NCBI RefSeq assembly: GCF_004349265.1
Contig: NZ_SMFL01000012.1
Span: 124,001 to 188,000 of the forward strand
DNA from: Dyadobacter psychrotolerans
GTDB lineage: Bacteria > Bacteroidota > Bacteroidia > Cytophagales > Spirosomataceae
DNA length: 64,000 bases
Direction: 5' to 3'
The first letter of the stretch is position 1. The number at the start of each line of letters is the position of its first letter. The position numbers were made by a program, and so were the translations under genes. Positions 44,074 through 52,648 of this stretch are shown one piece after another. The notes under the pieces are model-generated. The model was not told the origin of the DNA and did not search any database. It was given only the letters and a program-made list of their open reading frames with translations.

Positions 44074-45204
44074 TTACTTACTGATAACCCTGATGTTATT
44101 TTTTATAAATGTCACCTTTTCTTTTAACGCTTCAATGTTTTCGTCCATAATGGTGATGTGTCCCATTTTTCGGAAAGGCTTGGTGATGGCTTTCCAATAC
44201 AAAAAGGGAAATACCTGTTTGGTCTCTAAAAGCTTATCCATTCCTTCATAAACAGCCGGTCCTTCGTATCCGTCTTCACCCAAAAGATTCACCATCGCTG
44301 AGGGGCCGTAAGCTTTTGTACTACCCAGTGGGAGGTTTAGTATTGCCCGCCAATGCTGTTCATATTGCGAAGTAACATTTGCTTTGATCGTATGATGCCC
44401 GCTGTTGTGTGGCCGTGGCGCTACTTCGTTGATAAGGATTTCTCCTTCCGCCGTTAAAAACAACTCTACTGCCAGCAATCCGGCGATTTCAAATGCTTCG
44501 GCCGTTTTACGCGCAATTTCCTGTGCTTTTTTATCAACTGCTTCATTGATATCAGCAGGTGCAAAAAGATACTCAACCAGATTGAGCTCCGGGTGAAAAA
44601 CCATTTCCACAGTTGGAAAGGTCTCAACTTCGCCGGACGGATTTCTTGCTACGATCACTGCCAGCTCTTTTTCAAACGGTACTGCTTTTTCCAGCAGACC
44701 AGGTTGATCAAAAGCCTTGTTTAGGTCAGCCTCTGTTGCGATGCGCTGCACCCCGCGGCCATCGTAACCGTCACGTCCAAGTTTATGAAAAGCCGGCAGA
44801 AAGTCCGAATGACTGGCTACATCGTTTCTGTTTTCGGTCAGGATGAACTCCGCTGTGGGCAGGTTGTTGTCGAGGTAAAATTGCTTTTGCGTTCTTTTAT
44901 CCTGTATCAAACGGATAACTGAAGGCTGTGGATAAATGTGTTTTCCCTCTGCTTCCAGCTTTTCAAGTGCCTCAACATTTACCTTTTCAATTTCTATGGT
45001 AATAACATCCAGGTGTTTACCGAAGTTATAAACGGTGTCAAAGTCCTGTAAAGATCCTTGTGTGAATTTCGGAGCAATTTTTCTGCAGGGAGCTTCTGGA
45101 TCCGGATCCAGAACGTGAATATCAAGATTCCAGTCGATGGCGGCTTGCAGGAGCATAAGCCCAAGCTGGCCACCGCCAAGAATTCCTATTCGGGATGAAA
45201 GCAT
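44074..45204 (-). CDS. purK: 5-(carboxyamino)imidazole ribonucleotide synthase
   Basis: 376-residue ATP-grasp enzyme making N5-CAIR from AIR, ATP and bicarbonate. The N-terminal GGGQLGLMLLQAA, the ATP-grasp GRDGYDGRGVQ, and EVAPRPHNSGHHTIKA are characteristic. First gene of the purK-purE-lysM run. Confidence 0.96.
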   Translation of the reverse strand: MLSSRIGILGGGQLGLMLLQAAIDWNLDIHVLDPDPEAPCRKIAPKFTQGSLQDFDTVYNFGKHLDVITIEIEKVNVEALEKLEAEGKHIYPQPSVIRLIQDKRTQKQFYLDNNLPTAEFILTENRNDVASHSDFLPAFHKLGRDGYDGRGVQRIATEADLNKAFDQPGLLEKAVPFEKELAVIVARNPSGEVETFPTVEMVFHPELNLVEYLFAPADINEAVDKKAQEIARKTAEAFEIAGLLAVELFLTAEGEILINEVAPRPHNSGHHTIKANVTSQYEQHWRAILNLPLGSTKAYGPSAMVNLLGEDGYEGPAVYEGMDKLLETKQVFPFLYWKAITKPFRKMGHITIMDENIEALKEKVTFIKNNIRVISK

Positions 45205-45299
45205 TTTATTGTGATGTTGTTCGGTGCAAAGTTGGGGTAAAAAGTCAGAAACAGAAAGTCTTTGCTCCGGTAATTGCCTGAGAGGCCAATAAATTTATG

Positions 45300-45470
45300 T
45301 TAATTGAGGATAAGCCTCAATTGCGGGACATATAAACTGAACTTTGGATCTGCTGTAATAAAAAACATATCTTCGGAAATAGCAGTGGCAGCAAGTAACC
45401 TGTCAAAAGGATCCCGGTGCTGTTGGAAGTAGGGGATAGCGTTGTAGTGATTTACATGGACAGGGGAAAG
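45300..45470 (-). pseudogene. Remnant of a VapC-type PIN toxin (C-terminal part only)
   Basis: On the minus strand an open frame without a start codon encodes HYNAIPYFQQHRDPFDRLLA, then ATAISEDMFFITADPKFSLY, and ends at a TAA at 45300-45302. HRDPFDRLL and FITADPKF are the C-terminal PIN-domain signature of VapC ribonucleases, with the last acidic residue of the active site. The N-terminal ~85 residues, including the first catalytic Asp, are missing, and the frame directly abuts the antitoxin remnant. It cannot be an active toxin. Too short to be obvious as an ORF. Confidence 0.75.
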
Positions 45471-45668
45471 TCATCAAGGGGATTGTTGAAGTCCGCCGGA
45501 ATGGAATATTGTCCTTCCAGGCTCCCTAACTTAATTCCTTTTGCCCTACCTTCCAGAGCGTTGACTTGTGATAAAAAAGTGACCAGCACCTCTGCTTTTT
45601 CCAGATTCGGAGCCGGTTCGAGAAAGTGTTAAAGAACCGTTTTCATAAAAACCTTTTGCTGTGTACAT
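45452..45668 (-). pseudogene. Frameshifted VapB-like (DUF104/DUF2281-type) antitoxin remnant
   Basis: Starting at the ATG at 45668 the minus strand reads MYTAKGFYENGSLTL, then continues only after a one-base frame change near 45622-45626 as LEPAPNLEKAEVLVTFL and later GSLEGQYSIPADFNNPLDDF, ending at 45452. The two halves are typical of the small antitoxins paired with PIN toxins. The PIN remnant follows immediately, so an internal deletion removed the toxin's N-terminus. The rest of the gene-free stretch 45205-45743 shows only a hairpin at 45705-45724. Confidence 0.7.
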
Positions 45669-45704
45669 AGCTTAAATGTTTTTTTACAAAAATAACCAAT
45701 CCGA

Positions 45705-45724
45705 TTCTTATTTCGTAATAAGAA
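45705..45724. terminator. Small perfect hairpin beside the BatA-domain gene
   Basis: TTCTTATT (45705-45712), loop TCGT, AATAAGAA (45717-45724). It lies 20 nt beyond the stop of the minus-strand BatA-domain gene, but the stem is A/T-rich and no long T-run follows on that strand. Confidence 0.35.
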
Positions 45725-45743
45725 AGTATTCCTAATCCGGTTA

Positions 45744-47804
45744 TCAGTTTTTAAAACGGATCAGCGCAATCTCCACAAGTAAAAAGAACAATGCGCCGTA
45801 AAGGAAATATTTCCAAAGGCTGGTTCCGAGATTTTGCTGCTGAAATTCTTTCGAAAAAGCATCATCATCCAGACTTTCAAAAACCTGAACATTTTTTTGT
45901 CCTGCAAAAAAACTTTTCAGCTCTTCCGGAGAATAATAGTCCAACCGGGATTCTTTGTTGTTATGGTTCAGTGCAATGATTTGCTCCACTTTATTATCCT
46001 GAATAAGTTCAAAATAACCGGCATCCAATCCTTCTCCAAGCTGATCACCCTGAGGTATTTCAAGCAGAAGCTGGTTGCCTGCAATTCTCTGGACCGGAAT
46101 AACTTCTGTTGTATTACGCCTTAGTTTAAAGACAGCATTAGGCGTCACTTTATCTACGCTAAGTGCAATCGGGTTTTCGTCAAATGTAAAAGCAGTTCGC
46201 TGTGCTCTTACGCTCGTCGCTGCGATTTTGTACATCACCGGAACAAAGATAGCATGCTGGGCCATGGAACCATAGTCAGGATTAAGCGGTGCGGCAAAAA
46301 GATAAACTTTACCGTTTCCTCTGGTAACCCGGCTTAGATAACTCTGCCCGTTTCTTAACGAAAGAAGCTGCTGACCTGTATTTGCCCACGACCAAACCGG
46401 TGAGGCCGAAGGCAGGTTCAGGCTCATTTCCTGCCGAACCGATTCTTCAAATACATCGCTGAAAAACGGATTGTTCCTGTCTGGAGCGGCAAGAGCGACC
46501 GGAGACGGGTTCAAGGTTCGTTCGACGTTTAGACCATTTATTCCCATGTTACGCAGGAAAGTTCCATAACCGGCCTGGTCCGGAGTGGCTGGTGGAATAA
46601 TGGTAATGCTACCACCTTTCGAGGTAAATTCCTGTAATTCCTGCGGGAGAGAGCCGTTAACCTGGCTCACGCCTTCCAGCACAACCATATCTGCGTTTTT
46701 GATAAGTCCCTGATCCACATTTCCTGAGCTGTAACTTTGCAGGGAAAACAGACTGTCATTGGCATAAACATTCTGAATGTAGTTGCCGGTCGTTTGCGGT
46801 CCGAAGATATGAACGATCCGAATAAGCGGAGATGCATTTAGTACAAAGAAATAATCGTTGTCAAAAGTGACAGGAAAATCATCAAAAGTAATCTGTCCTT
46901 TTTTATAACCCTTTCCTTTCAGGTTAAAATTAAACTTTGCGGTGGCGCTTCCGTTTGCCGGTACGTTGACCGACGCCGTTGAAGCCTGGGTATTATCCAG
47001 ACTAAGTTTTAAAACAACATTTTTTGCTTCCTCTTTTCCCGAATTACTGACCTTTACAAAAAGAACATTATTCTGTAATTCTCTTATAAACGGCGTATTC
47101 AGCCAGGCTGAGTCTACAAAAATATTTTTTTCAGGTACTGCTTGTACCGGCACTATGAAAAGGTTGTTGGTAGTATCAATTTTCAAATCTGACAGATTAC
47201 CCGCTGTACTTTTCTGAAAATCAGAAAACCAGAAAAGCTGGTTTTTTCCTGTTGTTTGATGCCGCGTTATCAAATTCTCCTGACGTTTGTAAATATCCTG
47301 AAACGATCTCGGTGTATGTGATAAACCGACCGTGGTAAGTAAATCCTTAATTTTATCAGCACGATACAGCCCTTGTTCCTGTGCCGAAAAATCATTGGTG
47401 ATGAGTTGTAAAGAGGTCGCATTTCGAAAAAGGCCCAGCAAATCACTTAAATGACTGGTTGCCAAATCAACATACCGTTTGCTGGCAGATTCACTTTGCA
47501 TACTGTAAGAATTGTCCAGATAAAGGCTGGTAATTCCTTTTCTGCCTGCTGCCAGATTATTTTTTCCGGGCAAAAATGGCTGGGCGAAAGCAAGAACAAG
47601 ACAGGTTATTGCCAGTATCCTTGCAGCCATGATCAGCCAGTGCTTTATTTTTCTTATCGAACGCGTTTGTGTTTCAACGGCTTTCAGAAAAGCGACATTG
47701 GTAAAATAAACACGTTTAGTCCTTCGGAAATTAAAAATATGAATGGCAACGGGCACCGAAATAGCGAGTAAACCCCAAAGAAAAGACGGAAAAAGGAAAC
47801 TCAT
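45744..47804 (-). CDS. BatA-domain membrane protein
   Basis: 686-residue inner-membrane protein. The frame is open upstream to 47891, but the family N-terminus MSFLFPSFLWGLLAISVPVAIHIF, with the BatA domain motif FNFRRTKRVYFTNVAFLK, begins at the ATG at 47804, which I take as the start. A second helix follows (~45-62), then a vWA-like region (TSLYLDNSYSM), a long periplasmic beta-rich and glutamine-amidotransferase-like part, and a C-terminal helix (SLWKYFLYGALFFLLVEIALIRF). Homologues sit in the Bat aerotolerance group, but here no other bat gene or MoxR ATPase is next to it. Confidence 0.85.
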   Translation of the reverse strand: MSFLFPSFLWGLLAISVPVAIHIFNFRRTKRVYFTNVAFLKAVETQTRSIRKIKHWLIMAARILAITCLVLAFAQPFLPGKNNLAAGRKGITSLYLDNSYSMQSESASKRYVDLATSHLSDLLGLFRNATSLQLITNDFSAQEQGLYRADKIKDLLTTVGLSHTPRSFQDIYKRQENLITRHQTTGKNQLFWFSDFQKSTAGNLSDLKIDTTNNLFIVPVQAVPEKNIFVDSAWLNTPFIRELQNNVLFVKVSNSGKEEAKNVVLKLSLDNTQASTASVNVPANGSATAKFNFNLKGKGYKKGQITFDDFPVTFDNDYFFVLNASPLIRIVHIFGPQTTGNYIQNVYANDSLFSLQSYSSGNVDQGLIKNADMVVLEGVSQVNGSLPQELQEFTSKGGSITIIPPATPDQAGYGTFLRNMGINGLNVERTLNPSPVALAAPDRNNPFFSDVFEESVRQEMSLNLPSASPVWSWANTGQQLLSLRNGQSYLSRVTRGNGKVYLFAAPLNPDYGSMAQHAIFVPVMYKIAATSVRAQRTAFTFDENPIALSVDKVTPNAVFKLRRNTTEVIPVQRIAGNQLLLEIPQGDQLGEGLDAGYFELIQDNKVEQIIALNHNNKESRLDYYSPEELKSFFAGQKNVQVFESLDDDAFSKEFQQQNLGTSLWKYFLYGALFFLLVEIALIRFKN

Positions 47805-47839
47805 TATAAGCAAGATCGTTAAAGTACTTATTAGAACTT

Positions 47840-47940
47840 CGGCTGTCGGCACTTGGCTTCCGGCCTTTAAAAACATGGATCCGACTGGCAATTGCCGGTA
47901 GTCGTTTTGGCTGTAGCTGACAGCAGAGAGCCGATAGCCA
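47840..47940. repeat. Heptad-phased repeats of the CGGCTGT/AGC type
   Basis: CGGCTGT, CGGCACT, TGGCTTC, CGGCCTT run at 47840-47867 with a 7-nt period, and AGC recurs exactly at 47915, 47922, 47929 and 47936. This lies in the 322-nt gap upstream of the BatA-domain gene, which otherwise holds only the promoter of the next gene. G+C-richer words than the other repeat loci, but the same period. Confidence 0.55.
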
Positions 47941-48018
47941 CATTATTGCAAATTACACTTAATTCCGGTAACTGCGTTTTATTTCAAATGCTTTCTGCGT
48001 AAGTCGGATGCTTTTTTC

Positions 48019-48026
48019 TAACTTTG
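48019..48026 (+). promoter_or_regulatory. -7 promoter element of the YcxB-like gene
   Basis: TAACTTTG, a perfect TAnnTTTG, about 100 nt before the ATG at 48127. TTTC at 47992-47995 is a possible but imperfect -33. Confidence 0.5.
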
Positions 48027-48126
48027 CACTTCATTTTAGCGTTGCCGTTTGTTGCGGTTCTGAACACATTCAGATTTTTAATTAAACGTTAATAATAAAG
48101 AAACTGCTTAATTTTTATTAGAAGTT

Positions 48127-48678
48127 ATGGCCAAAGTATCGGTGAACAAACACCAGCCTGTTTATCAAATGCCTACGAACCCGGCGGCGGTTCGCACCAA
48201 AAGGTATGCGTTGCCTACAAAAAAGTACATTTCTTTAGCAATGCGTTATTTTCTGAAAACGCAGCTAAAGTGGGTGGTTATTCCGATCGCATTAATTCTG
48301 ATCAATGCCATTGTCAGCTTTACCGGATTGTATCCGAATTACTGGATTTACATCACTGTTTTTGTGGGAGTTATTCTTTACGTGCTTTTCTGGGTTATTC
48401 AGTTTACGGGAATTACGCAGTTGGCTCAGTACAAACCGATGTTCGAAAAGTTTTCCTACGAGTTTGACCCACGTCAGATTTTGATGAAGCTGAACCAGAA
48501 AGAAGGAAGCGTAATGAAGTGGGAGCAGATTCTGGAAGCTTACAAAGACAAAGACGCTTATGTTTTGGTCATTTCAAAAGGACAATTTGTTCACTTACCT
48601 TTTTCAATTTTTACTTCTGAACATGATATCAAGGTTTTTGAACGTATCATGAAACAAAAGGAATTGTTGAAAAGCTAA
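48127..48678 (+). CDS. YcxB-like membrane protein
   Basis: 183-residue inner-membrane protein with two adjacent helices (VVIPIALILINAIVSFTGLY and YWIYITVFVGVILYVLFWVI, about residues 50-98). The C-terminal cytoplasmic domain has the YcxB pattern MKWEQILEAYKDKDAYVLVI, then FVHLPFSIFTSEHDIKVFERIM. Function of the family is unknown. Single gene with its own promoter and terminator. Confidence 0.75.
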   Translation: MAKVSVNKHQPVYQMPTNPAAVRTKRYALPTKKYISLAMRYFLKTQLKWVVIPIALILINAIVSFTGLYPNYWIYITVFVGVILYVLFWVIQFTGITQLAQYKPMFEKFSYEFDPRQILMKLNQKEGSVMKWEQILEAYKDKDAYVLVISKGQFVHLPFSIFTSEHDIKVFERIMKQKELLKS

Positions 48679-48704
48679 GTCTGTAATAGTAAGTTATGAA
48701 GGAG

Positions 48705-48730
48705 AAACCCGGTTTATGCCGGGTTTTTTT
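48705..48730 (+). terminator. Rho-independent terminator after the YcxB-like gene
   Basis: AAACCCGG (48705-48712), loop TTTATG, CCGGGTTT (48719-48726), continuing into Ts. Strong. Confidence 0.9.
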
Positions 48731-48829
48731 ATGCCGAAAAAAGGGGCTTTTCTGGCCAATTCGTTTATAAACTGGCCGTTTGAGTTCAACATTTACCTAT
48801 TTGATTTTTAGAATTAAGACAGCTGAACA

Positions 48830-49408
48830 ATGAATTCATTTTTAAAATACCTGAATCAGATGGTCCCATTGTCTGAGGCAGTGCAGGAAGCGATCAGTGA
48901 AATAACGATAAGGCGAGTCATTCCGGGTAATACGCTATTTTTTCAAAACGGAGATGTATGTAAAGAATTTCATTTTTTAGAAAATGGACTTGCAAGAGTA
49001 TTTTATCATAAAGATGGCAAGGAAGTTACCGCGTGGTTTGCCTCTGAGGGACAGATCGTCAGCGCAATCGACAGTTTGTTCACCGGACAGCCTTCTTTTT
49101 ACAATATTCAAATGACCGAAGATTCTGTAATATGGAGTCTTCAGTTTAACAAAATTGAACCTGTTTTTCAAAAATATCCTGTTGTAGAGAGGCTGGGAAG
49201 ATTACTGATTACACAAAATTATTTACTGCTGGACGAACGCATGAAACTCTTTGCATTTTGCAGCGCAGAAGAGCGTTATGAAAAGTTACTGATACAGATT
49301 CCGGACATTACCCAACGTGTAAAACTGGGTCACATCGCTTCTTATCTGGGTATTTCCCAGGAACATTTAAGCCGGATCCGCGCTGGTTTGCGCCATGGCC
49401 ATGCTTAG
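48830..49408 (+). CDS. Crp/Fnr-family transcriptional regulator
   Basis: 192-residue regulator with an N-terminal cyclic-nucleotide-binding-like beta-roll (~10-125; PGNTLFFQNGDVCKEFHFLENGLARVFYHKDGKEVTAWF) and a C-terminal winged helix (RVKLGHIASYLGISQEHLSRIR, about 163-184). It lacks the cysteine cluster of Fnr and the arginine-containing phosphate-binding cassette of Crp, so the ligand is unknown. Bacteroidota commonly use such short forms. It lies directly upstream, same strand, of the lipoprotein locus and is a candidate regulator of it. Confidence 0.9.
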   Translation: MNSFLKYLNQMVPLSEAVQEAISEITIRRVIPGNTLFFQNGDVCKEFHFLENGLARVFYHKDGKEVTAWFASEGQIVSAIDSLFTGQPSFYNIQMTEDSVIWSLQFNKIEPVFQKYPVVERLGRLLITQNYLLLDERMKLFAFCSAEERYEKLLIQIPDITQRVKLGHIASYLGISQEHLSRIRAGLRHGHA

Positions 49409-49453
49409 AAATATACGATTTTGATAATTGTCAAAGGAATGCCGTGACAGCGG

Positions 49454-49483
49454 GTTTAAGTTTGATTATTGTTAAACTTAAAC
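49454..49483. promoter_or_regulatory. Inverted repeat overlapping a -7 promoter element
   Basis: GTTTAAGTTT (49454-49463) and AAACTTAAAC (49474-49483) form a perfect 10-bp inverted repeat with a 10-nt spacer. Inside it TAAGTTTG (49457-49464) is a full TAnnTTTG -7 element, so a protein bound here would block the promoter. It is located between the Crp/Fnr-type gene and the lipoprotein start at 49493. Confidence 0.5.
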
Positions 49484-49492
49484 ACGCACAGT

Positions 49493-51005
49493 ATGTTCAA
49501 AAAATTTAATTTCAAACCGCTACTGATACCGGTTTTGCTTCTTGGTTCAGCTATTGGGATAATTTCTTTTAACGCATGTAAGGAAAGGATAAACCCTGAA
49601 CTGAATCAGCCACAATCCTTAGCGATTACCGTTGAAGACGTTAAAGCTGCTCTAAGCAAACTGGAAGCGGGTAGTAAGTCTTCAAGAAAGTTGAATTGTG
49701 ACTGGAAAAATGCTGTAACAAAAAAGAACAGTAAAAATGAGGAGTATGTACAGGTAGCATTCACCGACTTAGATGCACCGGAAAGACTTGTTTATGATAA
49801 AAAATAGGTTATACCCGTTTGCCTGACGAACAGTTAATTGGCAAAAAAGGTAAAGACGGATCTACTGAACTTTTCACTATGGAATTGATCCCAACCTTTG
49901 AATATGCAATAACCCATGGCGTTATTACCATGGATAGTGATTTTACAGGAGTGCAAATCATTAGGGATATGGATCGGAAAACAGTCGGAACTTATCATTA
50001 CGCTGGAGGCCATCTGTCAACCACCACAATGCCAGAGTTGCGGAGGATTATTGCGAAATTCGTTACAAGCAACGCTTTCATACGCATTGCTCGGAGACTG
50101 CAAGTGCGACTGCATACGCGAAGGACGTATATTGGAACTGGACCAGTTTTGACGGTCCAGTCTCTCAATCTCCAGTTCCTACCGGCAATCCCGCAGGTGT
50201 TAATCCGTGGATTGAATGCGAAGATTGGGTTGGGGAGGGGTTTCCTGAAATACTTTCCAGTACATGTAGCGAGACAGCCAGCCCAACTACTCCCGGTACT
50301 CCCGGAACGGGTGGAAATGGGGGATATGGGCAGCCATGGGTGGGAGATCAAATGACTCCTCAGAATTTCTTGCAAAATTATGTGCTTTTAGGACCAAAAA
50401 ATCCAATTGATCCTTCTCAGAAGTTAGAATGCTTTGGCACAGTTCCATCTGATCGTAAGTACAAATATTCAATTACTCTTTATGTTGATCAGCCATATGC
50501 AAATACACGGAAAATAGCAAATTTTAATCCTTTTCAAGATCCTCAACGTCGAGCAGGACATACCTATTTTGGACTGGAGAGAAATGATTCCAATTCAGGG
50601 GAGACCATCCGGGTTGTGATGGGTTTTTATGTCCAAAGTGAACTCACTGCCGTGACAGGCGTATATACCGGTGGTGCATGGGGTGATGATGGAGGCACGG
50701 ATTACGATGTTTCCCTAACAATAAATGACATTACTGCCTCAGACTTTAAGGATATCATATATCGCTTAAAATCTCCGGTCGTACCGCAATACCATCTGGC
50801 AGATATGTACTGTACAACTTTAGCCTGTGATTTATTCTTACCTTATGAAGTGCTGCCTTTGGGCAGGGGCCAGATTGGGCCACTGGGAAGCGGACAAAAT
50901 CCGGCAGACCTTGGACAGGATTTAAGAGAGAGAGCGTCTCAGTATGGGAGTAGATTAACAACAGGGGACAATCTTAAATCTCCTTCAACCACTAATTGTA
51001 ACTAG
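49493..51005 (+). pseudogene. Secreted lipoprotein with C-terminal permuted-papain-like domain, split by frameshifts
   Basis: One ancestral gene in three frames. Frame 1 (49493-49807) encodes a lipoprotein signal (GIISFNAC) and a domain with DWKNAVTKK. It stops at a six-A run (49799-49804); a -1 shift there continues as IGYTRLPDEQLIGKKG in frame 2, to about LSTTTMPE near 50040. A second shift, between about 50040 and 50090, leads into frame 3: AKDVYWNWTSFDGP, a Thr/Pro/Gly linker, then a domain open to 51005. That domain has AGHTYFGLER (His), VVMGFY, MYCTTLACD (Cys) and NPADLGQDLRERA, the pattern of permuted NlpC/P60- or papain-like domains in Bacteroidota exported proteins. Could be decay, phase variation or programmed shift at the A-run. 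Confidence 0.7.
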
Positions 51006-51009
51006 CGAA

Positions 51010-51369
51010 ATGAAAAAAAAAATCAAATATCTGGTATTACTTGTTCTTGTCGTGGCAATTTCCAACGTTCCAGTGGTAAGTTTTTTTCTGTCTTTTTTTA
51101 CTGGGAATTTGTCAATGAAGGGACCTGATCGTCATTACATAAGTGAGAGTGGTGGGTTTTCTGTTTGGTCCCGCGAGGAATTTTCAGATACTCAAAAGCG
51201 GTTCAATATTTATAAACAAAGTCATCCATCAGACACAACGTTGTATAGAAACTTCAGAATTAAACCTTGGCAATTCTGGCGAATTTCGGAATACATTATG
51301 CATCCAGGTTACCGACTCGAATACCAAGAACCGCCAGCCAATTTGACTTACGAAGATATAATAAAGTAA
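51010..51369 (+). CDS. Small tryptophan-rich membrane protein, immunity-like (paralogue 1)
   Basis: 119-residue protein of unrecognised family. It starts 4 nt after the stop of the split lipoprotein gene. One N-terminal hydrophobic segment (YLVLLVLVVAISNVPVVSFFLSFF) precedes a polar domain with FNIYKQSHPSDTTLYRNFRI, then KPWQFWRISEYIMHPGYRLE. The same layout and key words (SNxPxVS, YKxxxP, LYR, W-x-FW, P-x-W/Y) recur in the proteins at 51443-51929 and 52649-52996. The role as an immunity partner is inferred from position and duplication only. Confidence 0.75.
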   Translation: MKKKIKYLVLLVLVVAISNVPVVSFFLSFFTGNLSMKGPDRHYISESGGFSVWSREEFSDTQKRFNIYKQSHPSDTTLYRNFRIKPWQFWRISEYIMHPGYRLEYQEPPANLTYEDIIK

Positions 51370-51442
51370 AAGTGGTTTAATAAAGTCACCGGCCGGTCAG
51401 CATAACAGTTTGAATGTTGACCGATACTTATACCGTTAGAAA

Positions 51443-51929
51443 ATGAAAAGAAAAACTGTTAAATACCTTGTGATTGTTTTAGTCATAATCCTGGTATCCA
51501 ACATTCCTATAGTTAGTGATATCACTTTTTAAATGGACAATCGTCATTTAATTTATATGTAATATACCTCCTACTAGTGGTATATTGACAGCCATGCTGG
51601 TTGACATTAAAGGCACACCATCTGGTTTCATAACCAGAGACTTACATTTTTGTATGACTGGTGACATTCGTAAAGTAAAGAGCTCGAAGGGCTACAATAC
51701 CTATAAGAATGAATTTCCGAAGAACAATGGTCAATTGTTTCGGTTTAATAAAGTAAAAAGCTATTGGCACTTTTGGAGGTATGCTGAATATCTTTTCGAT
51801 CCCAACTGGCAAGCAGATTATCTGGATCTGCCTGAAAATTTTTCAACTGAAAGGTATTATGGTTCATATATAGATGAGCATCCGCTTTACACGTGGGATA
51901 CAAAAAGGAAGAACTGGGTGCACAGGTGA
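51443..51929 (+). pseudogene. Broken second copy of the small tryptophan-rich membrane protein
   Basis: From the ATG at 51443 the frame reads MKRKTVKYLVIVLVIILVSN then IPIVSDITF and stops at 51530. The remainder of the domain is open in another frame from about 51585: GFITRDLHFCMTGD, YNTYKNEFPKNNGQLFRFNK, SYWHFWRYAEYLFDPNWQAD. It matches the other two copies along its length, apart from the damaged junction 51530-51585, where at least two shifts or a short indel are needed. The downstream part might still be translated from the ATG at 51594, but would lack the membrane anchor. Confidence 0.7.
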
Positions 51930-52047
51930 TTTGTGAGAATTTAACGTTACAAGAATTGTGGGGTGAAATTTCTCTGTTGATAATAATTAATTAACCTACT
52001 TCCGTTTATTAATCTTTACCTTCGATAAAGTGCTAAAAATCAGAAAA

Positions 52048-52569
52048 ATGACTAACACTAGAAACTTACTCAGGACCTCGTTTTCTTATTTTTTGCTGTT
52101 ATCTTTCTTTTGCATTTTAGGATGCAGAAAAGATATAGACCCTGTTAACGAGCCGTTGGCAAGTGATGGAGCGACACTCAAGTCGTTGTTTGAGAGCAAA
52201 GGATACAATTCTTATTTTGTTGATCCTTTCAATGATACCTCTCAGGTACGTTGGACGCCATCCTGGATGGACGGCGGTATTGTGATCTCAGATGATACCA
52301 CAAAGTTTGTCCACATTGTGATGAGGCCGCAACTGGAAAATATTGTGACAAAAAAAGTGGTTCCTAATGTGCATTTCATGGGGTACACCAAACGCATTAT
52401 CGTAAAGATCACGAATGTCTATACTTTCTATTTGGGTGCTTATTATTCATCTCAAATAAATGAGAGTTTGACCATTCCCCCAAATTTCAGCGGTACGCTG
52501 ACTATGAAAGACCTGGCAACAAACAAGTTTACTTTTCACAAGTACGAAGATGGAGTTTTGGTAAAATAA
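52048..52569 (+). CDS. Lipoprotein related to the N-terminal half of the split lipoprotein
   Basis: 173-residue predicted lipoprotein. A GTG at 52030 is in frame, but the ATG at 52048 gives a better signal (FSYFLLLSFFCILGC, lipobox ILGC followed by RKDIDP). The body has VRWTPSWMDGGIVISDDTTK and, near the end, NFSGTLTMKDLATNKFTFHK. The latter corresponds to DFTGVQIIRDMDRKTVGTYH in the split lipoprotein, so the two are distant paralogues; this one lacks the papain-like domain. It is followed 79 nt later by the third small tryptophan-rich protein, repeating the lipoprotein-plus-small-protein order. Confidence 0.75.
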   Translation: MTNTRNLLRTSFSYFLLLSFFCILGCRKDIDPVNEPLASDGATLKSLFESKGYNSYFVDPFNDTSQVRWTPSWMDGGIVISDDTTKFVHIVMRPQLENIVTKKVVPNVHFMGYTKRIIVKITNVYTFYLGAYYSSQINESLTIPPNFSGTLTMKDLATNKFTFHKYEDGVLVK

Positions 52570-52648
52570 AAATTCGCGTTTCGAAATGCGATGCGTAATA
52601 ACCTAACCGACTCGAACCGAGAATGGATGTTAACATACCGGACCGTCT

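Noticed and set aside
45417..45632. 71-residue plus-strand frame
   Set aside because: It is antisense to the VapB/VapC remnants, which explain the open frame.
49819..50355. Separate 178-residue gene as drawn by the open frame
   Set aside because: Its second half is out-of-frame translation; the real coding continues in the frame that reaches 51005, so it is part of one split gene.
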